From contig JAIXTP010000026.1 in assembly GCA_027483895.1 (NCBI GenBank), positions 1 through 64,000 on the forward strand: a DNA stretch of 64,000 bases, given 5' to 3'. Below, piece by piece: positions 1 through 9,063 of the stretch. This stretch comes from Hyphomicrobiales bacterium (GTDB lineage Bacteria; Pseudomonadota; Alphaproteobacteria; Rhizobiales; Beijerinckiaceae). The notes below the pieces were generated by a model. That model worked only from the letters and a program-made list of their open reading frames with translations. It ran no database searches and was not told the DNA's origin. The translations under genes and the position numbers were made by a program. Positions within the stretch are counted from its first letter, which is position 1. Every line of letters starts with the position of its first letter.

Positions 1-2440
1 GGAGATTCGATCCGCGGCTTCGAGAACATCATCGGCGGTTCGGGCAACGATTCCTTGACGGGCGACGCGGCAGCGAACCTCATCGACGGCCGGGCGGGCG
101 ACGACACGCTGCGCGGCGAGGGGGGCGACGACTCTCTCATCGGAGATGCGGGCGACGACCGCCTCGACGGCGGCGCGGGGAACGACACGCTCTCGGGCGG
201 TGCGGGGAACGACACGGTCTTCGGCGATCCCGGCGACGACAACCTGGACGGCGGTGCGGGAACCGACACGCTCGATTATTCGAGCGCGACGAGCCCGGTG
301 ACGGTGAACCTGACGACGGGTCGCGCGTCGGGCATCCAGATCGGCAACGATACGCTGGCTGGCTTCGAGAACATCATCGGCGGGTCGGGGCACGATTCCT
401 TGACGGGCGATGCCGCGGCGAACCTCATCGACGGCCGGGCGGGCGACGACACGCTGCGCGGCGAGGGGGGCGACGACTCTCTCATCGGCGATACAGGCAA
501 TGACAGCCTCGACGGCGGCGCCGGGAACGACACGGCCTCGGGCGGTGAAGGGAACGATACGGTCTCGGGCGGCGCGGGCAATGACAGCCTCGACGGCGGT
601 GCGGGAACCGACACGCTCGATTATTCGGCTGCGACGAGTGCGCTGACGGTGAACCTGGCGACCTCGGTCATGACCGGCGGGGTCGATGTCGGAACCGATA
701 CGATCACGGGCTTCGAGGACGTCATCGGCGGCTCCGGGAACGACTCGTTGATCGGCAGCGCCGCAGCCAACCGCCTCGAAGGCCGGGCGGGCGACGACAC
801 GCTTCGCGGCGAAGGGGGCGACGACGTCATCATCGGCGATGCGGGCAATGACAGCCTCGACGGCGGCGCCGGGAACGACACGCTCGATTATTCGGCTGCG
901 AAGAGCGCGCTGACGGTGAACCTGACGACGCTTCGCGCCATGGGCAACGATATCGGCATTGATCTCTTGGAAGGCTTCGAGAACGTCATAGGCGGCTCGG
1001 GGAACGACACCATTACGAGTGATGCCGCAGCGAAACGTCTCGAGGGCCGGGCGGGCGACGACGGCCTCGTAGGCGGTGCGGGGAACGACACGCTCTTGGG
1101 TGGTGAAGGGAACGACACGATCATCGGCGATGCGGGTGACGACAGCCTCGACGGCGGGGAAGGGAACGACACGCTCTTTTATTTTTATGCGACGAATTCG
1201 GTGACGGTCGATCTGACCACGCTTCGCGCCTCGGGCATCGATATCGGGACCGATACGCTGGCCGGCTTCGAAAGCGTCATCGGCGGCTCGGGGAACGACT
1301 TCTTGACCGGCAATGCCGCAGCGAACTTCCTCGACGGCCAAGCCGGCGACGACACGCTGCGTGGCGAAGCGGGCGACGACATCATCATCGGCCGTACGGG
1401 CAACGATGTGCTCATCGGTGGCAGCGGTGCCGACATTCTCGACGGCGGCGAGGGCGTCGACACTGCGCAGTATCTGTCGTCGGGTGCAGCCGTTTTCGTG
1501 AGCCTGGCTCCGGGGGGAGTGAATACGGGCGGCGATGCGCTCGGCGATTCTTTGACGAACATCGAGAATCTGGTCGGGAGCCTCTTCGACGACTCATTGA
1601 CCGGGAACGGGGCCGCGAACGTCCTGGACGGCAATGACGGAAACGACACCGCCATCGGAGTTGACGGCGACGACACGATCATGGGCTCCAACGGTGCCGA
1701 CCGCATCGATGGGGGCGCCGGCTTCGATCTGGCGGATTATTCCGGGGCCACGGTCGGACTTTATGTGAGCCTTCTGGCCGGTGCCATAGGCCGGTTCGGT
1801 CGGGCCAACGGCGATACGCTGACCGGCATCGAGTGGATCCGTGGCGGCGCCGGGAACGACACGCTCATCGGCGACGATTTCCAAAACAGGCTTGAAGGCA
1901 ACGGGGGTGACGATTCTCTGTCCGGCGGCGGCGGGAACGACACTCTGACGGGCGACAACGGCAATGACATGCTCGCGGGCGATGCCGGGCATGATCAGCT
2001 GTGGGGCGGCACCGGCAGGGACACGCTCTACGGGGGTGCGGCTAATGACGCGCTTCACGGCGGAACCGAGGACGACCTGATCGCCGGCGACGAAGGCAAC
2101 GACACGCTTCACGGAAACGAAGGCAAGGACTCGCTTTACGGGAATTCCGGTGAGGACCTTCTTTACGGCGGAACCGAGGACGACCTGATCGGCGGCGACC
2201 AAGGCAATGACACGGTCTACGGGGGGGCGGGTAATGACGCCCTTCACGGCGGAACCGAGGACGACCTGATCGGCGGCGACGACGGCAACGACACGCTTTT
2301 CGGCAATGAGAGCAACGACACCCTGCGCGGTGGCGCGGGGGAAGACGAGTTGTTCGGGGGCGACGCGAACGATCATCTCTATTTCGAAGCCGGTCTCGAC
2401 AAACTCAGCGGCGAGGCCGGAGACGACAGGTTCATCGTCG
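1..2440 (+). repeat. Tandem RTX-coding DNA repeats
   Basis: The DNA encoding the RTX array is itself repetitive. A module of about 345 bp recurs: bases 73-143 are identical to 418-488 over 71 bp, and looser copies follow around 760-850, 1030-1160 and 1310-1400. A second, shorter repeat family (YGGxxNDALHGGTEDDLIxGD) occupies roughly 2020-2340. Such identity can support unequal recombination that changes the array length. Confidence 0.8.
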
Positions 2441-5400
2441 AAACGACCGCCACGGGCGTGCTGGCGGACGGCGGCGGTGCGGGGACCGACACTCTCGCTT
2501 TCCTGACGAAGCGGGCGATGGATATCGTCCCCTTCATCTCCGGCAAAGACATCGTCTTTTCCATGGAAGGCGGCTACATCACCGTCGTCGGAATGGCGAA
2601 AAATCGCCAGCTCGAAAAAATCGAGTTTCAAGACGGAGTTGTCTTGGATTTGTTGGCCATTCGAAAAATAGGAGAGCCACAGAAGGCGCCGAACCTCAAT
2701 TTCGGATCCATTCGCTACCGGTATATCGTCAATAACATTGTTAATCGGTCCGTTCGAGACAATATAATTACTTATAAGCATCAGAATTGGGAATGGTATT
2801 GCGATAACCCGCAAGAGGGATCTCGGCATTTCGATCAATATAATCAAATTCTCCGCGACCTGATTGTCGAGCTCTATGGCAAATACGTGCCCGGCGGTAC
2901 ACATGCGACCTACGGTGAGAAGCACGCTGCCGTGATCCGGCGGCTAGGCTGGATTTATACGATCGAAACGGGATCGACCGATCCCACCGATTTGAAAGCG
3001 ACCGCATGGATGAAACGGGTTGCTTCGGTCAGGTATGTCCAATCCGAATTGAATAAGACGAGCAACAACAATTGGGTCTTAGCATTCTTCGACCGTCTGT
3101 ATTCTGCGCAAGACTTTTTGAAGGGTGACGACGCCGCGCTTTTCGACCGATATAAGTCGAATAGCGATGACTTCCGTGCTGCCATGGGACTCGTCGGAAC
3201 TTATGAAGGTGCCGACGACTTCGAGGAGTCTATTTACAAGAGGATGCAGACCATTGCCGTCAATAAGTTGGCAGGCTCGGATAAGGAAATCGCAGAATAT
3301 TGCCGGACCGATCCGGCTGGTTACTATCATGCGCTGGACCTCATTCAGAACTATGGCAGCGCGGAACTATATGCGAAGATTGTCAGCCGAATGGAAGCGT
3401 ACGGCAATACAGTCGCGAATTTCATGCTGGGTGAGCAAAGCTGGATCGGACATAACCGAAATCACGCAATCAAAGTCACTTACGATCGTTTCGTAGAAAA
3501 GTATCCGGTGGCGGGAGGGGCTACGGACTTCGATTCAATGCTGGCTAAGTTGTTCTACTATAGGAACTGGGTGTACGGCTTTTTCATGCCGCAGGACAAG
3601 GATACGTGGAATAACGATCCTCCCCCGCAATTCGAGCATACGGAGTTGTATCTCAGTTGGCTCATCGGGTCCGCCATCTATCGTGCCGGTAACGAGCAGC
3701 AACGGAAGCATATTCACGATCTCTACCTCCGCGCGAGAATATTCCTTCAGAAAGATGAATTGACGCTCACGAAACTTAACAAGGATCGCGATGTCAACTT
3801 CTTGATAGCCAGAGAGGTCATCGGGCTTTGGGACTACTATCTGGGCATGAACGACGCGAGCTCCTACAGGCTCCAGTTCGATGAACGCTTGCCTCTCGGC
3901 AGTCCCGTCGACCGATTCCAAGGCCATATGCAAACTCTGCTGGATCACGCCGAAAGCGGAACCTTGCGGACTTTGTTGGCGTGGTTCGGTCCATCCGGCG
4001 ACGTGCCTGCCGGAACCACCGACCCCGGTCTGCTTCGGAAATGGTGGGAACAGCGCAAATGGGAGGTGGCGGAGAGGTTGATGAACTTGGACCCCGCCGC
4101 TTCGATGCCCTACATCGACAACTCCATCGATAATCCGTACTCGGATTTCCGGGTGATCGCGCGCACGTCCGCGTTCCAAGGGGAACCCGATGTGCTTCTC
4201 GGCTATCTCAAGCTGGAGGTGATGGAGCGATTGCTCAAAACCCGTCCGGAGCAATACGGCAAGATGGATCTGGACGATTTCCGTACCGCTGCGCTCCAAT
4301 ACCTTGAGGCGGACCGTAGTTTGACGACGGAGCAAGGGAGGGCCGTCTCCCTCAATGCTTTGGCCGTTCTTGATCCGGTACAAGGCTGGATCCTGTCGAA
4401 CCGGAACGAGATGAATCTCGCGGCGGACCGATACGGAATGTTCGAGCTCACGAAACTCCTTGATCGGCTGGCCAAGATGAGTCCGGAGGACGAGGAGAAG
4501 TATCTCAAGGACATGAAAACCGTCGTCGACGGCTATTTCGCCGCCGGGAACCTCAAGACCTACGATGCCGAAACCCAGCAGCGCTTGTACGACCAGATTG
4601 CTCTCGACTCATCGTTGCGGTCGATGGTCGCCTATCTCCGCACCGTGGGTTCGTTCGGCCAAGTGGGAATCCCGAAAGTCAGCGATTTTATCAAAGATCT
4701 GGCAAAGCATACGGGTAAAACAGCAAAGTTCGCCGTCACCGCGCTTTTGTTGTCTTCCGTCGTTGTGAACTCGTGGAACAAGAACGAGAAAATCAGCACG
4801 GATGCGGCAGGTATTTCGAGGCTTGTCGGTGAATCGTTCTACATGTTGGGGTTGGGTCATGCGTTCAACGACATCATGCCGAATCTGCCGGGGTCAAATT
4901 CGGCGCTCATGAGGCGGGTTCTTCCGCAAGGTATGATGGATTTTCTGACGCCGGAATTCTTTCAAAAGCCCTTCGTGAAGGCAGCCGCGGAGACAGCCGC
5001 CAATACGATCTCGCTCGGTCAGGGACTGCGGGATTCAGTCGATGATCTGATCGCGAATTATTCGACGACGAAGCTCAACGACATCATGGCTCCGCTTTCC
5101 GGTGCGCGCCCCGATACGCCGGAGGGACAGTTGTACTCGAAGCTTGCGGAAGCTCGGCGGACGAGCGTGGCGAAATTTGGGGGCGGTATCTTGAGCTTGG
5201 GCGATATCGCGATCGGCATCGGCCAGATCGTAGACGGTTCCAAGCGGACGGATACCCTTCAAGGAAGAGTCACGGTGGCGGGAGGAGCCATGTCGGTAAC
5301 CGCGGGCGTGCTGGGCCTCGCCTCGCTATTGGCCGGTCCTGCGGCTCCCTACGTCGCCGCGGCGGCGGCGCTCTTTACGATCATCTCGGCGGTTCTGGGG

Positions 5401-5475
5401 ATCTTCAGCATGCCCAAGAGGCCGGACCCGCATCCGATCTACGGCTTGACGGATCACTTCGAATTCAACCCCTGA
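1..5475 (+). CDS. RTX repeat protein with long helical C-terminal region (5' end outside window)
   Basis: The reading frame is open from base 1 (GDSIRGFENI...), so the true start lies upstream; a TTG at 55 is internal. Residues up to about nt 2450 are tandem RTX nonapeptides (GGxGxDxLxG type) with interspersed beta segments of the DYSxATxxVTVNL kind, as in serralysin-type calcium-binding C-termini. These fold as calcium-loaded beta rolls in proteins exported by type I secretion. From about nt 2680 to the stop the protein (over 900 residues) is not RTX: it is rich in W, Y, K and helical-looking segments. It has a hydrophobic stretch near nt 4720-4770 and a Gly/Ala-rich one near 5270-5420, just before the C-terminus. 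Normally RTX repeats lie close to the C-terminal secretion signal; here a large domain follows. The C-terminal part is visibly more AT-rich than its surroundings. Secreted adhesin, toxin or effector are all possible; I do not recognise the C-terminal family. Confidence 0.85.
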   Translation, partial: GDSIRGFENIIGGSGNDSLTGDAAANLIDGRAGDDTLRGEGGDDSLIGDAGDDRLDGGAGNDTLSGGAGNDTVFGDPGDDNLDGGAGTDTLDYSSATSPVTVNLTTGRASGIQIGNDTLAGFENIIGGSGHDSLTGDAAANLIDGRAGDDTLRGEGGDDSLIGDTGNDSLDGGAGNDTASGGEGNDTVSGGAGNDSLDGGAGTDTLDYSAATSALTVNLATSVMTGGVDVGTDTITGFEDVIGGSGNDSLIGSAAANRLEGRAGDDTLRGEGGDDVIIGDAGNDSLDGGAGNDTLDYSAAKSALTVNLTTLRAMGNDIGIDLLEGFENVIGGSGNDTITSDAAAKRLEGRAGDDGLVGGAGNDTLLGGEGNDTIIGDAGDDSLDGGEGNDTLFYFYATNSVTVDLTTLRASGIDIGTDTLAGFESVIGGSGNDFLTGNAAANFLDGQAGDDTLRGEAGDDIIIGRTGNDVLIGGSGADILDGGEGVDTAQYLSSGAAVFVSLAPGGVNTGGDALGDSLTNIENLVGSLFDDSLTGNGAANVLDGNDGNDTAIGVDGDDTIMGSNGADRIDGGAGFDLADYSGATVGLYVSLLAGAIGRFGRANGDTLTGIEWIRGGAGNDTLIGDDFQNRLEGNGGDDSLSGGGGNDTLTGDNGNDMLAGDAGHDQLWGGTGRDTLYGGAANDALHGGTEDDLIAGDEGNDTLHGNEGKDSLYGNSGEDLLYGGTEDDLIGGDQGNDTVYGGAGNDALHGGTEDDLIGGDDGNDTLFGNESNDTLRGGAGEDELFGGDANDHLYFEAGLDKLSGEAGDDRFIVETTATGVLADGGGAGTDTLAFLTKRAMDIVPFISGKDIVFSMEGGYITVVGMAKNRQLEKIEFQDGVVLDLLAIRKIGEPQKAPNLNFGSIRYRYIVNNIVNRSVRDNIITYKHQNWEWYCDNPQEGSRHFDQYNQILRDLIVELYGKYVPGGTHATYGEKHAAVIRRLGWIYTIETGSTDPTDLKATAWMKRVASVRYVQSELNKTSNNNWVLAFFDRLYSAQDFLKGDDAALFDRYKSNSDDFRAAMGLVGTYEGADDFEESIYKRMQTIAVNKLAGSDKEIAEYCRTDPAGYYHALDLIQNYGSAELYAKIVSRMEAYGNTVANFMLGEQSWIGHNRNHAIKVTYDRFVEKYPVAGGATDFDSMLAKLFYYRNWVYGFFMPQDKDTWNNDPPPQFEHTELYLSWLIGSAIYRAGNEQQRKHIHDLYLRARIFLQKDELTLTKLNKDRDVNFLIAREVIGLWDYYLGMNDASSYRLQFDERLPLGSPVDRFQGHMQTLLDHAESGTLRTLLAWFGPSGDVPAGTTDPGLLRKWWEQRKWEVAERLMNLDPAASMPYIDNSIDNPYSDFRVIARTSAFQGEPDVLLGYLKLEVMERLLKTRPEQYGKMDLDDFRTAALQYLEADRSLTTEQGRAVSLNALAVLDPVQGWILSNRNEMNLAADRYGMFELTKLLDRLAKMSPEDEEKYLKDMKTVVDGYFAAGNLKTYDAETQQRLYDQIALDSSLRSMVAYLRTVGSFGQVGIPKVSDFIKDLAKHTGKTAKFAVTALLLSSVVVNSWNKNEKISTDAAGISRLVGESFYMLGLGHAFNDIMPNLPGSNSALMRRVLPQGMMDFLTPEFFQKPFVKAAAETAANTISLGQGLRDSVDDLIANYSTTKLNDIMAPLSGARPDTPEGQLYSKLAEARRTSVAKFGGGILSLGDIAIGIGQIVDGSKRTDTLQGRVTVAGGAMSVTAGVLGLASLLAGPAAPYVAAAAALFTIISAVLGIFSMPKRPDPHPIYGLTDHFEFNP

Positions 5476-5510
5476 TCAGCCCTTCGAGCCATCATCGAAC
5501 GGCGAACGCT

Positions 5511-5537
5511 AAAAAGGGCGGCCTCTCGGCCGCCCTT
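5511..5537 (-). terminator. Rho-independent terminator, duplicated copy
   Basis: An 8-bp GC stem GGGCGGCC/GGCCGCCC (5516-5523 with 5528-5535) has a TCTC loop. It is flanked by AAAAA at 5511, which gives a U-run for minus-strand transcripts, and by TT at 5536. It is an exact copy of the hairpin at 5865-5891. It lies 35 bp past the RTX stop codon and may stop transcription from both sides. Confidence 0.75.
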
Positions 5538-5545
5538 CGTTTGTT

Positions 5546-5861
5546 CGAGAGCCGCGCCGGCTTCTTCACGTCGTCCGGCATGTCCGCACGGAGCGCCATG
5601 CGGAGCATGGCGCGGCCGAGGCCGTGCCGGTCGTCCCGGCTCCGCCCCTCGCCTTCCGGCGCTGCGCGTACGCGCTCGACAGGGTTGGGCGTCCGGCTGT
5701 TCCGGGCCGCAGAAAACCGGGCCTTCGGGGCGTACTCGAGCATGTCGGAAGCCTGACCGAAGACGAATTCGCCGCCGGCTTCGGTCTGCTGCAGCGGAGC
5801 GGTGTCGGCCGTGTGCTGCGTCATGACGTCGGCGGTCTGCGCGAGCAGGGCCCGGACGCCA
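5546..5861 (-). pseudogene. Decayed partial duplicate of the adjacent BMP substrate-binding gene
   Basis: Bases 5561-5860 align without gaps to 6093-6392 inside the BMP gene at a constant offset of 532. The translation keeps recognisable blocks (TQHT, APLQQ, FGQASDM, YAPKA, VERVRAA, MLRMA, NMPDDVKK-like). Conserved residues are lost, with W-to-R and A-to-P type changes. There is no signal peptide, no N-terminal two thirds, and roughly the last 56 codons of the parent are missing. The duplicate is bounded by two copies of the same terminator, so the original event was probably a tandem duplication of the 3' end including the terminator, followed by a deletion of about 180 bp. The frame is still open, reading through to a stop at 5492, but there is no plausible start signal. 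I infer a non-functional relic. Confidence 0.8.
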
Positions 5862-5864
5862 AAG

Positions 5865-5891
5865 AAAAAGGGCGGCCTCTCGGCCGCCCTT
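5865..5891 (-). terminator. Rho-independent terminator of the BMP transporter operon
   Basis: Stem GGGCGGCC (5870-5877) pairs with GGCCGCCC (5882-5889) around a TCTC loop. Reading the minus strand it is followed by TTTTTCTTT (complement of 5861-5869). It lies 25 bp past the stop codon of the BMP gene, the last gene of the minus-strand transporter operon. Confidence 0.85.
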
Positions 5892-5915
5892 CGTATGTTC
5901 GGGACCCGTGAGGGC

Positions 5916-6986
5916 TTACTTCGCGAGCTTGTCGTCGATGCCCTTCACGTAGAAGTTCATGCTCAGGATCTGGCCGTCGTCGAGCGTGCCCTTGCCCTTG
6001 CACTCCACTTCCTTGCCGTCCTGCGCGTACACCGGGCACTTGAAGGGCAGGATCTTGCCGCTCTTGATGCCTTCTTCGGTTTCGAGCGCCAGCTTCTTCA
6101 CGTCGTCGGGCATGTTGGCGTAGGGCGCCATGCGGAGCATGCCCTGGGCGAGGCCGTGCCAGACGTCCTGGCTCTGCCACTTGCCTTCCAGCGCCGCGCG
6201 CACGCGCTCGACATAATAGGGCGCCCAGCTGTTCTGGGTGGCCGAGAGCTGCGCTTTCGGGGCGTATTTGATCATGTCGGAGGCCTGGCCGAAGGCGAAT
6301 TTGCCGGCGGCTTCGGCCTGCTGCAGCGGAGCGGGGCTGTCCGTGTGCTGCGTGATGACGTCGGCGCCCTGCGCGAGCAGCGCCTTCGCGGCGTCCGCTT
6401 CCTTGCCCGGGTCGAACCACGTGGTGGCCCACACGACCTTGATCTTCACGTTCGGGTTGACGCTCTGCGCACCGAGCATGAAGGCGTTGATGCCCGAGAC
6501 GACTTCCGGGATCGGATAGGCGCCGACATAGCCGATGACGTTCGACTTCGTCATCTTGCCCGCGATCACGCCCTGCACGTAGCGGCCTTCATAGAAGCGG
6601 GCCGAATAGGTGGCGACGTTCTTGGCGCGCTTGTAGCCCGTGGCGTGCTCGAACATCACGTTCGGATACTTCGCCGCGACCTTCAGCGTCGGCTCCATGA
6701 AGCCGAAGGAGGTCGTGAAGATGAGCTTGTGGCCGGTGCGGGCGAGCTGCTCGATCGAACGCTCGGAATCGGCTTCCGGCACGCTCTCGATGAAGGTCGT
6801 CTCGACCTTGCCCGGGAAGGCGGCTTCGATCGCCTTGCGGCCGACGTCGTGCTGATAGGTCCAGCCGTGGTCGCCCACGGGGCCGACATAGATGAAGCCG
6901 ATCTTCAGCTTCTCCTGCGCCATGGCGGGCGCCGAAAGAGCGGCGGCGACGGCCAACGCTCCGGCGAGTTTGAGGAGGGTCTTCAT
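5916..6986 (-). CDS. BMP-family ABC transporter substrate-binding protein
   Basis: This 356-residue periplasmic binding protein of the BMP (basic membrane protein/Med, PnrA-like) family is the receptor of an ABC importer. Family members usually bind nucleosides or purines. Residues 1-23 are a Sec signal peptide ending AMA before QEKLKIG; there is no lipobox, so it should be soluble in the periplasm. The mature protein starts with the family's KIGFIYVGPVGDHGWTYQHDVGR region and keeps later family blocks such as TTSFGFMEP and GAYPIPEVVSGINAF. It is the last gene of the minus-strand operon, 75 bp after the second permease. A truncated decayed copy of its 3' region lies immediately downstream. 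The exact substrate cannot be read from the sequence. Confidence 0.9.
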   Translation of the reverse strand: MKTLLKLAGALAVAAALSAPAMAQEKLKIGFIYVGPVGDHGWTYQHDVGRKAIEAAFPGKVETTFIESVPEADSERSIEQLARTGHKLIFTTSFGFMEPTLKVAAKYPNVMFEHATGYKRAKNVATYSARFYEGRYVQGVIAGKMTKSNVIGYVGAYPIPEVVSGINAFMLGAQSVNPNVKIKVVWATTWFDPGKEADAAKALLAQGADVITQHTDSPAPLQQAEAAGKFAFGQASDMIKYAPKAQLSATQNSWAPYYVERVRAALEGKWQSQDVWHGLAQGMLRMAPYANMPDDVKKLALETEEGIKSGKILPFKCPVYAQDGKEVECKGKGTLDDGQILSMNFYVKGIDDKLAK

Positions 6987-7061
6987 GCAAGCGCTCCGGT
7001 TCGGGACGGGATCATGACCGAGAGCCGGCGTCCCGCCCGGCTTCGGCCTGAGGTCGGATCA

Positions 7062-7979
7062 TCATCGGTCGGGGACGAAGGGCATGCCCAAGGACCCGGG
7101 GACCGCGGAAGACCGGCCGCGCCCGAGAGACATCAGGACGAGCGCGACGACGGTGGCGAGATAGGGAACGGCGGCGAGCGCCTGCGACGGAAGGCCGAGC
7201 GAGGCCGCCTGCGCGTGAAGCTGCAGCACGGTGGCGCCGCCGAAGATCAGCGCGCCCGCCATGACGCGCGCGGGCCGCCAGGAGGCGAAGACGACCAGCG
7301 CGAGCGCGATCCAACCGCGGCCCGACGTCATGCCGGGGGACCAGAAGGGCGTGTAGACGAGCGAGAGATAGGCGCCCGCAAGCCCCGCGCAGGCGCCCCC
7401 GAACAGGACGGCGGCGAGCCGCACCTTCAGCACCGGAAGGCCGAGCGCGTGGGCGGATACGTGATTTTCGCCGATCGAGCGCAGCACGAGGCCGCGATGC
7501 GACCGGTTCAGGAACCACGCGCAGGCGACCGTCAGCGCGATCGCGGCGTAGACGAAGGGATCGTGGCCGAACAGGATCTTGCCGACGTAAGGCAGGTCCG
7601 AGAGCCCCGGGATCTCGACGCGCGGCACCGGACTGCGCTGCGTGCCGACGAAGCCCGCGCCGATGATGCCCGACAGGCCGAGGCCGAGAATGGTGAGCGC
7701 CAGCCCCGAGGCTACCTGATTGGCGGCGAGGCCCAATGTGAGGAAGGCGAAGACGGCCGAAAGCGCCATCCCCGCGAGGACGGCGGCAAAGATGCCGATG
7801 CCGGTCGATCCGCTCATGCTCGCCGCGGCGAAGCCGCAGGACGCGCCGACCGCCATCATGCCTTCGAGGCCGAGATTGAGGACGCCCGCGCGCTCGACGA
7901 CGGTTTCGCCGAGAGCCGCGATGAGGAGCGGCGTCGCCGCTGCGATCACGGTGAGGATGACGGCTTCCGTCAGGCCCAT
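7062..7979 (-). CDS. ABC transporter permease (BPD_transp_2 type), second permease of BMP importer
   Basis: This polytopic inner-membrane protein of 305 residues belongs to the branched-chain amino acid/ribose/nucleoside permease superfamily. The start MGLTEAVILTVIAA at 7979 is chosen because GAGGAGG sits just upstream; a longer frame to 8039 only covers the 3' end of the first permease. Family signature residues are visible: ALGETVVERAGVLNLGLEGMM near the N-terminus and the ENHVSAHALGLPVLKVR coupling region. It is paired with the permease that ends at 7990, 10 bp before this start, so the two are co-translated parts of one transporter. Confidence 0.92.
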   Translation of the reverse strand: MGLTEAVILTVIAAATPLLIAALGETVVERAGVLNLGLEGMMAVGASCGFAAASMSGSTGIGIFAAVLAGMALSAVFAFLTLGLAANQVASGLALTILGLGLSGIIGAGFVGTQRSPVPRVEIPGLSDLPYVGKILFGHDPFVYAAIALTVACAWFLNRSHRGLVLRSIGENHVSAHALGLPVLKVRLAAVLFGGACAGLAGAYLSLVYTPFWSPGMTSGRGWIALALVVFASWRPARVMAGALIFGGATVLQLHAQAASLGLPSQALAAVPYLATVVALVLMSLGRGRSSAVPGSLGMPFVPDR

Positions 7980-7989
7980 GCCCGCCTCC

Positions 7990-9063
7990 TCACGCGCGCG
8001 CCGTGCGGACGATCCGCACGCGGTTGGAGACGAGGGCATCCGCCCCGAGGACGCACATCAGAAGCACGCCCTGAAAGACGGTGGTGAGATCGAGCGGCAG
8101 TTTCAACATGATCTGCGCGTTCTCTCCGCCGATCACCGTGAGGGAGATGACGAAGGCGCCGAACAGGATGCCGATCGGGTGCAGGCGTCCGAGAAAGGCG
8201 ACGATGATCGCGGTGAAGCCGTAGCCGGGCGAGATCGAGGGCTTGAGCTGGCCGATCTGTCCCGTGACCTCGATGATCCCCGCCAGCCCCGCGAGGCCGC
8301 CGGAGATCGCGAAGGCGGCGAGCACCAGACGTTCGGCGTCGAACCCGGCGAAGCGCGCGGCCTTCGGCGCCTCGCCGCTGACGCGGATGCCGAAGCCGAA
8401 CAATGTCCGGCCGAAGATGAACCACGCCGCCAGCACCGCGACGACCGCGATCGCGACGCCCGCATGCAGGCGGCCTTCGCCGATGAGGGGCGGCAGCATC
8501 GCTCCGGGATCGAAGACGACCGATTGCGGGAAATTGAACCCCTTCGGGTCGCGCCACGGGCCGCGCACGAGCCAATCGAGCCCAAGTTGCGCGACATAGA
8601 CGAGCATGAGGCTCGTCAGGATCTCGCTGACGCCGAGCGAGACGCGGAGGAAGGCCGGAACGAGCGCATAAAGGGCCCCTCCCGCGGCTCCCAGCACCAA
8701 CGCGACCACCACGACCCACGGCCCCGCCTCGGTCCCGTGCGTCGCCAGCGGCACGAGCGAGCCGACGATGGCCCCGACGACGAACTGGCCTTCGGCGCCG
8801 ATGTTCCAAAGATTGGCCCGGAAGCAGAATGACAGGCCGATCGCGATGATGACGAGCGGCACCATCTTCACGGCGAGTTCCTGCAGGCCCCAAAGATCGC
8901 TCAGGGGCTGCAGGAAATAGACGTCCATCGCGGCTGCCGGCGAACGGCCCAGCAGCGCGACCACGCCGCCGCCGATGAGGATCGCGGCCGCGATCGCGGC
9001 GAGCGGAGCGAGAGTCCGGGCATAGGCGGGGATGTCGGAGCGGGGGACGAGCTCAAGCCGCAT
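7990..9063 (-). CDS. ABC transporter permease, first permease of BMP importer
   Basis: This integral membrane permease of 357 residues forms the translocation pore with the 7062-7979 product. The ATG at 9063 (MRLELVPRSD) overlaps the stop of the ATPase gene by 11 bp; an ATG two codons earlier (9069) is also possible. It contains LSFCFRANLWNIGAEGQFVVGAI, the conserved N-terminal permease motif, and the cytoplasmic GFGIRVSGEAPKAARFAGF segment that docks on the ATPase. The overlap indicates translational coupling within the operon. Confidence 0.92.
   Translation of the reverse strand: MRLELVPRSDIPAYARTLAPLAAIAAAILIGGGVVALLGRSPAAAMDVYFLQPLSDLWGLQELAVKMVPLVIIAIGLSFCFRANLWNIGAEGQFVVGAIVGSLVPLATHGTEAGPWVVVVALVLGAAGGALYALVPAFLRVSLGVSEILTSLMLVYVAQLGLDWLVRGPWRDPKGFNFPQSVVFDPGAMLPPLIGEGRLHAGVAIAVVAVLAAWFIFGRTLFGFGIRVSGEAPKAARFAGFDAERLVLAAFAISGGLAGLAGIIEVTGQIGQLKPSISPGYGFTAIIVAFLGRLHPIGILFGAFVISLTVIGGENAQIMLKLPLDLTTVFQGVLLMCVLGADALVSNRVRIVRTARA

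Noticed and set aside
5492-5824. Short BMP-like frame treated as an intact small gene
   Set aside because: It lacks signal peptide and most of the fold, has lost conserved residues and is delimited by duplicated terminators; a pseudogene explains it better.
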